Assembly (NCBI GenBank): GCA_015491485.1
Contig: WFVT01000287.1
Coordinates: forward strand, 1-42,113
Reading direction: 5' to 3'
DNA: 42,113 nucleotides
From: Candidatus Zhuqueibacterota bacterium
GTDB taxonomy: Bacteria > Zhuqueibacterota > Zhuqueibacteria > Zhuqueibacterales > Geothermadaptataceae
Numbering within the stretch: position 1 is the stretch's first letter; each line of letters opens with the position of its first letter. The notes beneath the pieces were generated by a model. That model was not told the origin of the DNA and ran no database searches. It worked only from the letters and a program-made list of their open reading frames with translations. Of this stretch, positions 32,460 to 42,044 are shown piece after piece. The position numbers and the translations under genes were made by a program.

Positions 32460-33917
32460 ATGAATGCAAATTTAGAGCGGAAATTACCGCATCTCAGGCA
32501 GTTCTTCAATATTGTTTTTGGATTATCGTTCGCAATATTGATCCTTTCGTTGCCTGCACCGGAAACGTTTCAGTGGCAGGTGATTTTGACCTCAATTTTG
32601 CTGTTTCTATTTTTGGGACTTCTCGTGGTGCATGCCTGGTGGAGACAGGCGGACATGATGAGCACCACCCGTTTGATGAAGTGGGATACCTGGCTGATAC
32701 TTTTTCTGCGCCTGTTTTTCTTATACACCTTAGTCTATTGGGTTCGAACCTTAGTTGCCGCCGATGTCAGCCATTTTTGGGGATGGACGGCTATTTTTGT
32801 GAATGCGACGCTGCTTTACGCGCTTTCGACGGTTCAGCAATTGATTGTCATGCATCCGTTGTATGGAAAAAATCGTGTTATGCAGAGGAGAGAAGTCATC
32901 ACGGATTCGCTCCTGACGTTGATTTCAGCGCTTTATGTGGTCGGGCTGTTTTTTTACAGCGATTTTTTCATGGCATGGCCGGGAGAGCTTTCGGCGCTTG
33001 CTCTGGTGATCGGAGTCCGTCCCGTTGCCAAAGCCTTGACAGTCTGGAAAGAGTTGCCGCCGCCGCACCGCGGTGGACGTCGGGTGCCGGAAAGCAGCTC
33101 TGACCGCTCAAAGCGTCAGCAGCAGCGGGGCAGCAGTTCCCGCAATCAGCGGCAGAGTTCGGCCTCTACCAGCGGCTCCTCTTCCAGCCGCAAAGTCGTG
33201 TCCGCTCGATCCCTGCGTGAGGAGAAAGGCAGCCAGCAGCGCAGCTCCCGGCAATCGTCACGTCGGGAGCGGCGTAGCCAGCAAAGCCGCCCCGCGGAGA
33301 AAACCGCAGAAGCCGAACGACAGCCTTCTGCGGAAAAGTCCATAGACAGGTCGGCAACGCGGGAGGAGTCGGCTGAGCCGGCTCAAGAGGTTCGACCCGA
33401 AACACGGATTGACAGCGCAGAAAGCCTGACGCATCAGTCGGATAAACAGGAAACATCACAGGCTGAAGAAGCACGGGTGGATATGAGCGGCACCGGAATG
33501 CCGGCTGCAACGGATGCGGCACAGCCTGTTACGCCCGCGGCGGAAAGTTCATCGCAAGAGGAAGCACCGAAACCGATCTACGGTCGGCGTCCGGCAAAAA
33601 AAGCACCGGACCTGTCCGATCTCGACAGCTCGATTGAAGAAGAAATCGACAGCATCGATTCCGTGATGTCTGAAGCGATTGGAACAGCGGTTTCGTCGGA
33701 GGGCAAGGCGGTCACATACGGTAGAAAACCGCGCCGTAAACAACCGGAACTTCTGGAAGACCTTGCCGGTAGCGAAACTCAAGATGCGGCCGAAACAACC
33801 GGTGATGTTACCGAACCGGCAGAGAATCATACAGAACCGGAAAAAGATCGGGCCGGGGAAACCCATGCCGAAGCGGAATCAAACGAATCCAGCGAAGACG
33901 ATAAATCCAAATCTTAA
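32460..33917 (+). CDS. Integral membrane protein with long disordered tail
   Basis: 485 residues, not recognised with confidence. The first 200 residues hold about five or six membrane helices (FFNIVFGLSFAILILSLP, VILTSILLFLFLGLLVVHAW, TWLILFLRLFFLYTLVYW, IFVNATLLYALSTVQQLIV, LLTLISALYVVGLFFY). The layout faintly recalls a TMEM175-type channel, but its FSD signature is missing. The remaining 285 residues are disordered: first basic and rich in Ser, Arg and Gln (205-300), then acidic. Two similar words, PIYGRRPAKKAPDL and VTYGRKPRRKQPEL, look like repeated short binding motifs. ATG at 32460 has TGAGGAG seven bases upstream. It heads a four-gene group of unknowns. Confidence 0.75.
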   Translation: MNANLERKLPHLRQFFNIVFGLSFAILILSLPAPETFQWQVILTSILLFLFLGLLVVHAWWRQADMMSTTRLMKWDTWLILFLRLFFLYTLVYWVRTLVAADVSHFWGWTAIFVNATLLYALSTVQQLIVMHPLYGKNRVMQRREVITDSLLTLISALYVVGLFFYSDFFMAWPGELSALALVIGVRPVAKALTVWKELPPPHRGGRRVPESSSDRSKRQQQRGSSSRNQRQSSASTSGSSSSRKVVSARSLREEKGSQQRSSRQSSRRERRSQQSRPAEKTAEAERQPSAEKSIDRSATREESAEPAQEVRPETRIDSAESLTHQSDKQETSQAEEARVDMSGTGMPAATDAAQPVTPAAESSSQEEAPKPIYGRRPAKKAPDLSDLDSSIEEEIDSIDSVMSEAIGTAVSSEGKAVTYGRKPRRKQPELLEDLAGSETQDAAETTGDVTEPAENHTEPEKDRAGETHAEAESNESSEDDKSKS

Positions 33918-33956
33918 AGGAGAATCATCATCGCAGAATTTGATTTAAGTCCGCAT

Positions 33957-34325
33957 ATGGACGCGCTGTCATTTGAAAGCCGCTTACAGCAGGAAATGGA
34001 CTGGGCGGCCGCTGCGTGGGAAGCCGGCAATGAAGGCAAAGCCCGGGTATGCGCCCGTCGAGCCGCCGGTTTGGCCATCCGTTATTATTTTCAGAATGCA
34101 GATCAGCATGATTACGCCCGGGACGCTGTTCGGGCGCTCCGCCGCATGGTGGAAGATGAATCGGTGCCGGAAGCCGTTCGCCGGGCGGCCCGCCGACTGG
34201 CGGCCAAAGCAAAAGAAGTAGATGATCGCACCACCGATCCCGTCGCCGATGCGATGGTGATCATTAGCCACTTTTTTCCACTCAAACCGTCCGGTGGGGC
34301 ATGGACGGTCAAGGGGGCTCGCTGA
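33957..34325 (+). CDS. Small helical protein of unknown function
   Basis: At least 122 residues, all-helical and rich in Ala and Arg (ARVCARRAAGLAIRYYF, AVRRAARRLAAKAKEV), soluble. The first half loosely recalls a helical-bundle (HEPN-like) domain, but the RxxxxH motif is not seen. The ATG at 33957 has no ribosome-binding site. A strong AAAGGAG at 33916-33922 is seven bases before an in-frame ATC at 33930, which would add IAEFDLSPH and may be the true start (see findings). It lies 12 to 39 bp after the membrane-protein gene. Confidence 0.7.
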   Translation: MDALSFESRLQQEMDWAAAAWEAGNEGKARVCARRAAGLAIRYYFQNADQHDYARDAVRALRRMVEDESVPEAVRRAARRLAAKAKEVDDRTTDPVADAMVIISHFFPLKPSGGAWTVKGAR

Positions 34326-34388
34326 GCCGAGAGATCAGGGTAAATTTATTTCTATCCGTGGAAGCAGCCATTTCAGGGGGAGCCATCC

Positions 34389-34571
34389 TTGTCGAACAAT
34401 AATGCTCCTTTGCTGTCAATTCCCGTTTATGCACTTTCAGCCATCCGCACAGACATCGTCTTTGTAAGCCGGTTTGATGGTTCCATCATGGTGAGGCTTC
34501 CGTTCATTACCGCCGGGGAGACTCAACGGATCGCAGATTTCATCGGAATATTTGGACAAGAAATTCCTTGA
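34389..34571 (+). CDS. Small hypothetical protein, 60 residues
   Basis: TTG start at 34389 with AGGGGGAG six bases upstream, 63 bp after the helical protein and in line with the genes around it. The product is moderately hydrophobic (LLSIPVYALSAIRTDIVFVSRF) with no clear membrane helix. No family recognised. The good ribosome-binding site is the main support. Confidence 0.5.
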   Translation: MSNNNAPLLSIPVYALSAIRTDIVFVSRFDGSIMVRLPFITAGETQRIADFIGIFGQEIP

Positions 34572-34637
34572 CCTGAATCGTGAATTTTTATAAACTGTTA
34601 AACTGATGTAACATTTGGTCCGGTTACTCAGACAGGG

Positions 34638-35147
34638 ATGGAGAGGGTGCTCGAAAAAGTAAAACAGTCGCGTCAGGCGGTCCGGCAGATGTTGTTGAAT
34701 CATCTATGGCAAAAGGTTCATGATGAGCTGGGGACCGATCCGTTCCTCATCGCAGCGGAACAGAACATTTCTATCTCTCTGCATTTAGATGACGATCGCC
34801 GCATCGGCGAGCAAAAGCGCATCAGCGAATTTCGGCCCGACGCAATGACGATTGAAATTTTTGTAGAGCCATTGAAAGCTTTCTGGCGGGAGCTGTTCCC
34901 GGGGTGCACCCTGTCTTTAAAATACCGGTACGTTTGCTGGCGCGAATTGTGGAATTTTTGGGCGATTCAGCGCTTTGCACCCGTTTCCAGCCTGCTGAAA
35001 AAAGAATGGCCCATCTTTTTAAAAGAATTTTCCCGTGTCACCACCGTAGAGCAGCAGTATCTTGCCCATTATTTTGCCTGCCTCGCGACGGAGCTTATCG
35101 TCCCGGAAAGCGACATCGAGTCAGCCCGAATGTCGATTTTCGACTAA
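34638..35147 (+). CDS. Hypothetical protein, 169 residues
   Basis: A soluble, mainly helical protein not matched to a family. It is rich in aromatic residues in the middle (AFWRELFPGCTLSLKYRYVCWRELWNFW, about 78-105) and opens with a basic helix (VLEKVKQSRQAVRQMLLNHLW). The start at ATG 34638 has only a weak upstream site. Its stop overlaps, by four bases (CTAA), the stop of the minus-strand hybrid kinase, so the two genes converge with no terminator between them. Confidence 0.7.
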   Translation: MERVLEKVKQSRQAVRQMLLNHLWQKVHDELGTDPFLIAAEQNISISLHLDDDRRIGEQKRISEFRPDAMTIEIFVEPLKAFWRELFPGCTLSLKYRYVCWRELWNFWAIQRFAPVSSLLKKEWPIFLKEFSRVTTVEQQYLAHYFACLATELIVPESDIESARMSIFD

Positions 35148-37447
35148 TTGGGGGCTTCCAGCAATGACTCGACCTTCTGCCAGAACTCATCCATGGTGAA
35201 AGGCTTTTGCAAGAAGGTAATCCGGCCTTCTTGCAAACCGGTTTCATTCAGTTCTGGAAAGCCAAGTCCGGACATTAGAACCATTTTTAAATCGGGCATT
35301 TGTTGCTGGAATTGACGCGCCAGATCAATGCCGTTGGCATCCGGAAGCTGAATGTCGGAGATTAATAGCGAGATGTCGGAGCTTTTCTGGTGAAAATATG
35401 CTCTGGCCTCTTCGGCATTGGTTGCAATAAGAACCTCATAACCTCGCCGCCGCAAAGCTTCCTTCACGACGTTGCGGATAATATCGCTGTCTTCTACCAG
35501 TAAAATGGTTGGAGTGCTGGACGCCGAATCGCCGGCGGCAGGAGGACGGGGATTGGGTTGATTGCTCATGTCTGTTACCTGAGGTAAATACACTTCGAAT
35601 GTGGTTCCTTGATTGAGTTGACTGTGGACAACAATAAAGCCTTTATTCTGATGCACAATTCCATAGTTGGTGGATAATCCCAATCCGGTTCCTTTTCCTT
35701 TCTCTTTGGTGGAAAAGAACGGATCAAAAATTTGTTTTTGAACTTCCTCGCTCATTCCGATGCCATCATCCGTCACCCGGATTCGAGCATATCGGCCCGG
35801 AGAAATCAACGTGTTTTTAACCTGCTTTGGCCGCTTGAATGTTACCCGGTCCAGAGAAATCTGAATGGTTCCGCCGTCCGGCAGGGCATCCCGGGCGTTG
35901 AGCACAAAATTTAAGATCAATTGATCAATCTGAGCCGGATCCATATACACGAAAATGTCATCGCTTTTGGCTTCAAAACGGACGTGGATGTTTTGCGGCA
36001 CCAGGCGGTCCAGCATTTCGCGGGTTTTTTCGATGCTGTGTTTTAAATTCACTTTGCGCGGTTCCGGACTCTGGGTCTTGCTGAAGGTAAGCAAATTGCG
36101 TGTGAGTTTGGCACCCGACTGAGCCGCATGAATAATTTCACCCATTTGGTCGCGCATTTTATCATCCGGAGGCAAATGGTATAAAATCTCTTCAGCCTGG
36201 GCCATAATCAGTGCAAGGATGTGATTAAAGTCGTGAGTGATTCCGGCGGCAAGGCGGCCAATGGCTTCCATCTTTTGCATTTGTACCATCTGTTCCTGCT
36301 GTAAAACGCGCTCCGTAATATCCTTTCCTGTGGAAACAAAATATAACAGATTGCCTTTCTCGTCTTTGATGGGCGTGATGGTTTTTTCTTCGTAAAACAG
36401 CTCGCCATTCTTTTTGCGGTTAATGAGCACATCTCTGAACACTTTGCCCGATAAAATAGTGTTCCAAAGGTTCCGGTAAAATTCCGGGGGATGTTTTCCG
36501 GATTTAATGATGCGGGAATGTTTACCAATGACTTCGTGGGCGGCATATCCGGTGATTCGTTCGAAAGCCGGATTGACATACTGAATCGTCCCATTCAAAT
36601 CGGTTACCATCACATGGTCTGCCATCTGCTCGATGATTGACGAAAGTTTGCGAAGTTCTTTTTCCAGCCGCTTCTGCTGAGACACATCCACAAAAATGAT
36701 GCGTAATCCGGATGGACGGCCTTCGGCGTGGTGTTCCGGAACGACATGCGTGACCGCATTGATCACACGGCCCCGTTTGGACAAAAGCTCGACTTCCCGC
36801 GAGAGAGATTTTTTGTGATTCGCCAATATCCGCTGACTTGCGGTTTTGAACCGTTCCCGGGAAGATTCGCTCAGGAATTGATAAAGCGATCGCCCCGCCA
36901 GCGATTGGGAAGGATAACCGATGGCGCGGGCAAAGGTTTTGTTATGATCCACAATTATCTGATCACCGTTCTGAAAGCGCGTGATTACATGCATTTCAGG
37001 CGCTTCCTGAAAAAAATATTCGTATTGTTTCATCTTTAAAGTCTGCTTTTGCTCGTTCTGCCGCCGATGCACAAGGGAAAACAAGCGGTCCAGGGTGCGC
37101 CGATGCCGATGCGTATCCCGGAGATTCCATTCCAGAATCCAGTTCCCCGCAATTTTGACCGCCCCGTCTTCGCTTTCGCGGTCACGGAAAATGACCACGG
37201 GCACTTGCATTCTTTCCGCCATCAATACCAGCGGCTTTTGCCATGGACTCTGATGCAATAAGGTGGCAAAAACAAAGGCCGCATCGGGCGGCGGTTCGGT
37301 CAGAAATGCCGATATTGCCTGTGAAAAATCAGGGCAGAAGTGTAGTTCAACGGGTTGTTTTAAATACGTAGAAAGAAAGTCTGCAAGTTGGTGTTTGTGC
37401 GCCTCAGTTGAAGATACTACAATAAACTTACTGCTTGGACAGCTCAT
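35144..37447 (-). CDS. Hybrid histidine kinase (pseudo-receiver, PAS-PAS-HK-REC)
   Basis: 767 residues, cytoplasmic. Residues 1-125 look like a receiver fold without the acidic pocket, probably a degenerate receiver. Two PAS domains follow (about 145-260 and 268-385, the second with the FERITGYAAHEVIGK and KNGELFYEE words). HisKA has His405 in LAAGITHDFNHILALI. The ATPase domain has NFVLNARDALP, DDGIGMS and GTGLGLST. The C-terminal receiver has acceptor Asp698 (LLISDIQLPDANG). The ATG at 37447 lies inside the end of the upstream kinase gene (20-base overlap), so translation is coupled. There is no HPt domain, so phosphate may pass directly or in reverse from the receiver. Confidence 0.94.
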   Translation of the reverse strand: MSCPSSKFIVVSSTEAHKHQLADFLSTYLKQPVELHFCPDFSQAISAFLTEPPPDAAFVFATLLHQSPWQKPLVLMAERMQVPVVIFRDRESEDGAVKIAGNWILEWNLRDTHRHRRTLDRLFSLVHRRQNEQKQTLKMKQYEYFFQEAPEMHVITRFQNGDQIIVDHNKTFARAIGYPSQSLAGRSLYQFLSESSRERFKTASQRILANHKKSLSREVELLSKRGRVINAVTHVVPEHHAEGRPSGLRIIFVDVSQQKRLEKELRKLSSIIEQMADHVMVTDLNGTIQYVNPAFERITGYAAHEVIGKHSRIIKSGKHPPEFYRNLWNTILSGKVFRDVLINRKKNGELFYEEKTITPIKDEKGNLLYFVSTGKDITERVLQQEQMVQMQKMEAIGRLAAGITHDFNHILALIMAQAEEILYHLPPDDKMRDQMGEIIHAAQSGAKLTRNLLTFSKTQSPEPRKVNLKHSIEKTREMLDRLVPQNIHVRFEAKSDDIFVYMDPAQIDQLILNFVLNARDALPDGGTIQISLDRVTFKRPKQVKNTLISPGRYARIRVTDDGIGMSEEVQKQIFDPFFSTKEKGKGTGLGLSTNYGIVHQNKGFIVVHSQLNQGTTFEVYLPQVTDMSNQPNPRPPAAGDSASSTPTILLVEDSDIIRNVVKEALRRRGYEVLIATNAEEARAYFHQKSSDISLLISDIQLPDANGIDLARQFQQQMPDLKMVLMSGLGFPELNETGLQEGRITFLQKPFTMDEFWQKVESLLEAPN

Positions 37448-39740
37448 ATTGGTGACTTTCTTGCATAACTTTATCTATTGCCTGGACCAAATATTTCGCT
37501 CTGATCGGTTTGGCCACAAATCCGTTCATTCCGGCCGAAAAACAGCGCGTTCGGTACGCCTCTTCAGCGTGGGCGGTCAGGGCAATGATCGGGATATCGC
37601 GGAATTTTGGGGGGATTCCATCTGCCTGCCGAATTCTTTGGCAGGTTTCAAAACCATCCAACTCCGGCATCTGAATATCCATCAGAATTAAATCAAAATG
37701 CTGATGGTTCGTCTGCAGAATTTTCAAGACGCTTTCTCCATTGCTGGCCACCTGCACACGGTGTCCGGCTTTTTCCAGTAACTTCTTTATGAAAAGTTGA
37801 TTGACGCTATTATCCTCTGCCAATAGAATGTTTAGTGAAGGAGATGTAGTTGATTGTTTTTTCGAAGGGTGAATCTCATTATCCGAACTGTTTGGAGAAG
37901 GCACAATTTTAACCGTTTGCCTGGTTCCTGTGGCATATAAAATCGCTTTTAAAAGTTCGATTGTTTTATAAGGTTTTCGAACCTGCACCGTTTTGGCAGC
38001 ATTTGAATCTGATAGGATCGGAGTTCCAGAAGTGATTGGCGTTAAAATAATAATGGGAATATCTCGGTACGGCGGAATTTGACGGATGTGCCAAACAAGA
38101 GGACGTCCTTCAATGGTGTCAAGATCATGATCCACAATAACGAGATCGTATCGCGATCCCAGATCCACCGATCGTCTTAAAATGGTTAATGCCTCATTTG
38201 CATCCCGTGCCGGTGTGGTATGAATCTCCCACCGGATCAGTTGCTGAGTGAGTATTCTCCTGTGGGTCTCATGATCATCCGCCAAAAGGATGCGCAAGCC
38301 GTTCACCGAGTCCGATTCTTCAGAGAGAGGATCAGCTATCGCCTGATCGACCATTTGAAAGCGGACAGTAAAATGAAATGTGCTGCCTCGACCCAATTCA
38401 CTTTCCACCCAGATTTCGCCGCCCATCTTTTGTACCAGGGCCCGGCAAATTGCCAATCCCAAACCGGTGCCGCCGTACCGGCGGGTGATCGAGCCATCCA
38501 CCTGACGAAATTTATCAAAAATAATCGCCAGCTTTTCTTTCGGAATCCCAATGCCGGTATCACGTATGGAGAAATGGAGACAGATGTCGTTCTTTTCGGA
38601 CTGTTTGCAGGCTGCATTTGGATGATCCTTCGGATCGGCTAATTTTACATCGACGAAAATCTCGCCTTTTTCGGTAAACTTGATCGCATTGCCAATGAGA
38701 TTGACCAGCACCTGTCGCAAGCGGTTCGGATCGCCCTTGACATACCGGGGAATGTCCGGATGAATAAAATGCAGCAGTTCCAAATGTTTGCTATGCGCCT
38801 TGAATGCCATCATTTTGATGGTGTCATCAATACAGTCCCGCAGATGAAAAGGGATGCATTCAAGGGAAAGCTTGCCGGCTTCGAGCTTTGAAAAATCCAG
38901 GAGATCGTTGAGCAGCGTCAAAAGGGAGTCCGCCGATTTCTTGACGATTTCCAAATATTCCCGTTGTTCTGCTTTGAGTTCGGTTTCCAGAACAAAATCG
39001 GTCAGGCCGATGATGCCGTTCATGGGCGTTCGTATTTCGTGGCTGATGTTCGCCAGGAACTCGCTTTTCAATCGGTTCGCTTCTTGAATCTTCCGGTTTG
39101 CCCTCCGCAGGCGCTGTTCCGTGGCATTCCGCTCTCGGATGTAAGTGATGAACACCCACAGACTGAAAAACAGAGCCAGCCCTCCGGAAAGCGCGAGCAG
39201 GATGATCGAGAAAAACGTGCTGTGCCGCAACTCCATATTCCGCATTTCATACGCCACGACCGCGGCATTCATGCTATTGCGTAACTGCATCAACTTTCTT
39301 TCCAAAGAAGATATATGAGAATCCGCTACCTGGGATGCCGCATCGGTATGGGAAAGGTTTTTAAGATCGGGTTTGATTTCGTTCCATAGGCGGGTGGTCT
39401 CGTGAAGTTTATCTTGTACTTCGGGCGGCGCGGGAGGAAGCCATTGTCCCTGAATCATTCCGCCTTCTAATAAAATGGTTAATTTTTTATCGAAAACTTC
39501 GATGGCACTTTTGAGCTGGTAGCGATCCTCATCTTTCCCCAGTGCATGGACCCACTTCGCGTAATGGAGGATACGTTCGGAAAGCATGCGTTGACTGCCG
39601 GCGACATTGACAAAATGAACATCGTGGGCGGTTTTCTGGAAAAATCGATAAAAAAGAAAAAGGGACGCGATACAAGTGAATATGGAAAAAACAATAAAGA
39701 CCGCCAATTTCAAATGGATGGACGCGTTTTCTTTATTCAT
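37428..39740 (-). CDS. Hybrid histidine kinase with PilJ-type sensor (HK-REC-REC)
   Basis: 770 residues. Two membrane helices (about 11-31 and 172-193) enclose a periplasmic PilJ-type domain that starts [13 protein letters not shown], a sensor shared with type IV pilus chemotaxis and NarX-like proteins. HisKA has His234 ([14 protein letters not shown]). The ATPase domain has [23 protein letters not shown] and GTGLGLAIC. Two receivers follow: the first has [10 protein letters not shown] and VRKPYK, the second [13 protein letters not shown] and VAKPIR. This BarA-like plan normally ends in an HPt domain, which is missing. The gene overlaps the second hybrid kinase by 20 bases and would be made with it. 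Confidence 0.95.
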   Translation of the reverse strand: MNKENASIHLKLAVFIVFSIFTCIASLFLFYRFFQKTAHDVHFVNVAGSQRMLSERILHYAKWVHALGKDEDRYQLKSAIEVFDKKLTILLEGGMIQGQWLPPAPPEVQDKLHETTRLWNEIKPDLKNLSHTDAASQVADSHISSLERKLMQLRNSMNAAVVAYEMRNMELRHSTFFSIILLALSGGLALFFSLWVFITYIRERNATEQRLRRANRKIQEANRLKSEFLANISHEIRTPMNGIIGLTDFVLETELKAEQREYLEIVKKSADSLLTLLNDLLDFSKLEAGKLSLECIPFHLRDCIDDTIKMMAFKAHSKHLELLHFIHPDIPRYVKGDPNRLRQVLVNLIGNAIKFTEKGEIFVDVKLADPKDHPNAACKQSEKNDICLHFSIRDTGIGIPKEKLAIIFDKFRQVDGSITRRYGGTGLGLAICRALVQKMGGEIWVESELGRGSTFHFTVRFQMVDQAIADPLSEESDSVNGLRILLADDHETHRRILTQQLIRWEIHTTPARDANEALTILRRSVDLGSRYDLVIVDHDLDTIEGRPLVWHIRQIPPYRDIPIIILTPITSGTPILSDSNAAKTVQVRKPYKTIELLKAILYATGTRQTVKIVPSPNSSDNEIHPSKKQSTTSPSLNILLAEDNSVNQLFIKKLLEKAGHRVQVASNGESVLKILQTNHQHFDLILMDIQMPELDGFETCQRIRQADGIPPKFRDIPIIALTAHAEEAYRTRCFSAGMNGFVAKPIRAKYLVQAIDKVMQESHQYELSKQ

Positions 39741-39877
39741 GGGCGGGCTTCCCCGGCATCTGGCTGCAGTGCTTAAGTTGCTATTTGTTATAGTAATAAG
39801 TATTCATAAATATCGGAATGTCGCAAAAAGGAGTCAATAGGGGATGATATGGTTTCAGTATGGGGGAATCTCTGGTA

Positions 39878-39920
39878 TAAAAAAGCGCCGATCTGGGGTG
39901 GACGGGCACGAGATCGGCGC
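39878..39920 (-). terminator. Rho-independent terminator of citrate synthase
   Basis: GCGCCGATCT (39885-39894) pairs perfectly with AGATCGGCGC (39911-39920). On the minus strand the hairpin is followed at once by TTTTTT. It lies 37 bp past the citrate synthase stop. Confidence 0.9.
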
Positions 39921-39957
39921 AGGGAAAAGACGTGACATCCGGTTCGAAAGAGCCGAA

Positions 39958-41139
39958 TCAGGATTCGGTTCTCTGATCGAGGGGGACGTAGTCCATGTGC
40001 GCGGGACCGAGATACACCGAGCGCGGGCGGAAAATGCGGTTGTGCTTGAGCTGTTCCACCACGTGGGCGGTCCAACCGGCTACCCGGCTCACGGCAAAAA
40101 TCGGTGTGTACATTTCCACCTCGATGCCCAGATAGTAATACAGCGAGGCGCTGAAGAAATCGACATTCGGATAGATGCCTTTGTGGCCGACTTCCCGCTC
40201 CATCACCTCCTGGATTTTTTTGGAGATGTCGTACCACCGGGTGTCGCCCACCTGTTCCGCCAACTTCTGAGAAAATTGCATTAAAATTTTTGCGCGCGGA
40301 TCAAGCGCACGATAGACGCGGTGGCCAAAGCCCATGATTTTATCCTTATTCCGCAATTTTTGCAGAATGATGTCCTCCGCCCGGTCAGCCGATCCGATTT
40401 CCATGAGCATGCGCATCACCCGTTCATTGGCCCCGCCATGGAGCGGCCCTTTCAAGCTGCCAATGGCGCCGGTGACGGCACTGTACATGTCGGATAAGGT
40501 GGAAATGATGACACGCGCGGTAAAGGTGCTGGCGTTAAATCCGTGCTCGGCATGCAAAATCAGCGCCACATCCATCACCCGGGCGGCGTAATCGGTCGGC
40601 CGTTCGCCATTGAGCATGTACAAAAAATTAGCGGCATGCCCGAGTTCCGGATCCGGTGCAATGGGCTCCAGCCCTTTCCGGATGCGCTGAATGCCTGCAG
40701 CGACCGTTGGGAACGCCGCAATCAGATGCTCCGCCCGCTGATAATGCTTTTCAAGGGAATCGTCTTCTGCATCCTGGTCAAAATGCCCCAGGCTTGAAAT
40801 GGCCGTGCGCAACATGGACATGGGAGCAGCGGATTTGGGCAGGTTGCGGACAATATCGAAAACCTCATTCGCCACCGCCCGGTGGGATTTGAGACGCCGA
40901 ATGAAATCCCCCAGTTCCCGCGAAGTCGGCAAATGGCCGTAAAGCAGAAAGAAACTGGTTTCCTCGTAGGTCGAATGCTCGGCAAGCTGTTCGATGGGAA
41001 TCCCCCGATACATGAGCTTGCCTGCCTGTCCGTCGATAAAACAAATTTCAGTGGTCGTGGCGATAACGCCTTCAAGCCCCTCGGCAAATTGGTGAACCTT
41101 GCCAAATGCATCCTTTACTTCACGAATTTTACCAGCCAT
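39958..41139 (-). CDS. gltA: Citrate synthase
   Basis: 393 residues, the shorter class of the family. It joins acetyl-CoA and oxaloacetate to citrate as the entry step of the citric acid cycle. The catalytic triad is His234 (GPLHGGANE), His273 (GFGHRVY, followed by RALDPRAK) and Asp327 (NVDFFSASLYYYLG). AEHGFNASTFTARV and the C-terminal AGWTAHVVEQ are typical. A 2-methylcitrate synthase role cannot be ruled out from sequence, but no propionate genes are near. AAGGAG lies eight bases before the ATG. It is a single-gene unit with its own terminator. Confidence 0.94.
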   Translation of the reverse strand: MAGKIREVKDAFGKVHQFAEGLEGVIATTTEICFIDGQAGKLMYRGIPIEQLAEHSTYEETSFFLLYGHLPTSRELGDFIRRLKSHRAVANEVFDIVRNLPKSAAPMSMLRTAISSLGHFDQDAEDDSLEKHYQRAEHLIAAFPTVAAGIQRIRKGLEPIAPDPELGHAANFLYMLNGERPTDYAARVMDVALILHAEHGFNASTFTARVIISTLSDMYSAVTGAIGSLKGPLHGGANERVMRMLMEIGSADRAEDIILQKLRNKDKIMGFGHRVYRALDPRAKILMQFSQKLAEQVGDTRWYDISKKIQEVMEREVGHKGIYPNVDFFSASLYYYLGIEVEMYTPIFAVSRVAGWTAHVVEQLKHNRIFRPRSVYLGPAHMDYVPLDQRTES

Positions 41140-42006
41140 ACAATCAACTCCTTATTTTATCCTGAAAATGGTTTCACATCATGAATGTCGAAACAATGCC
41201 ACATTCGTCCATGCTCCGCGTTTCGGAACCCGTTGTCAATCGTGGTCTTCAACCGTTCTATGAATCATCGTACCGGTTCTGCTTTTTTTCGGCGAATGGT
41301 CATGCCGCCCAAACCGGTATCGAATACCGCCCCCGGCGGCTTGTCCCGCTTTGAATCCCCGAGGTCGCCTCTTTCTGTTGGATCTGCCCATGGGAATCTT
41401 CAAAAATCGTGATCCTGCTTTTCTCAAAGCCCCGGTAATGCATCACAGCCCCGGGTCAGTTAAAATCGGACGACCAGAGGTTCGCAGTGTGCAACCGGGC
41501 GGTGACATTTCAATGTTTGAGCCGTCCTGGCTCGTCATTGCCACCGGAATTCGCATGTTGCTCTGGAATTGGGCACAGCAAACGGTTGATGAGATCCGGT
41601 GGCGATTGGATTTACCCTGTTTAGAAAGTCCGGTATCGGGGAAAACGAAACCCATGCCGGGTTGGAAACGCGTATCCCCGAAGGCAAGCAGGGGGTGGTC
41701 TCAGCCGAAAATCACGTTGAATGAAAAAAGCCTTTTTCTGGAAACCGATGTAATCAGAAGGCAGAAGAAGAAGCGGCTTTGCAGAAAAAAAGACGCTGCT
41801 GTTTTCATGTATCTTGCTTGAAATGTATCCGTGCGGTGAAGGGCGCCTCGGCGATAGCAGCGCATGCGTCTGCGGCTCGAAATTCAACCTGCACTTTCCC
41901 GGACGGATACTTTGAAACCAAAGATACAAAAAATCTGCTTTAAAAGCAAGGCAAGCCGTTAAGCTTTACCCGGACTCGAAACGGGTGCAATCCGGTAAAA
42001 AAATAC
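41140..42006. other. Gene-poor region after citrate synthase start
   Basis: No convincing gene. An open frame at 41351-41821 lacks a ribosome-binding site and family features. Near 41880 there is a copy of the short word found at 10401-10434. The left end is the citrate synthase leader. Confidence 0.45.
41880..41913. repeat. Short direct repeat shared with 10401-10434
   Basis: TCAAC, TGCACTTT and ACGGATACT occur in the same order and spacing as in the copy near 10.4 kb. The dyad TATCCG-A-CGGATA seen there is broken here. Confidence 0.45.
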
Positions 42007-42035
42007 TTGACTTTCACGATTGGGAGTGTTATAAT
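42007..42035 (+). promoter_or_regulatory. Consensus sigma-70 promoter
   Basis: TTGACT (42007-42012), a 17-bp spacer and a perfect TATAAT (42030-42035). It is the strongest housekeeping promoter in the window and points out of the right end, towards a gene not included here. Confidence 0.85.
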
Positions 42036-42044
42036 CATCCAAAA

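Noticed and set aside
33100-33320. Possible tandem DNA repeats in the Ser/Arg/Gln-rich tail
   Set aside because: The low complexity is at the protein level; no regular repeat unit in the DNA.
41351-41821. 156-residue open frame on the plus strand
   Set aside because: Start without a ribosome site, no family features and uneven composition. Could be a decayed gene, but nothing supports it.
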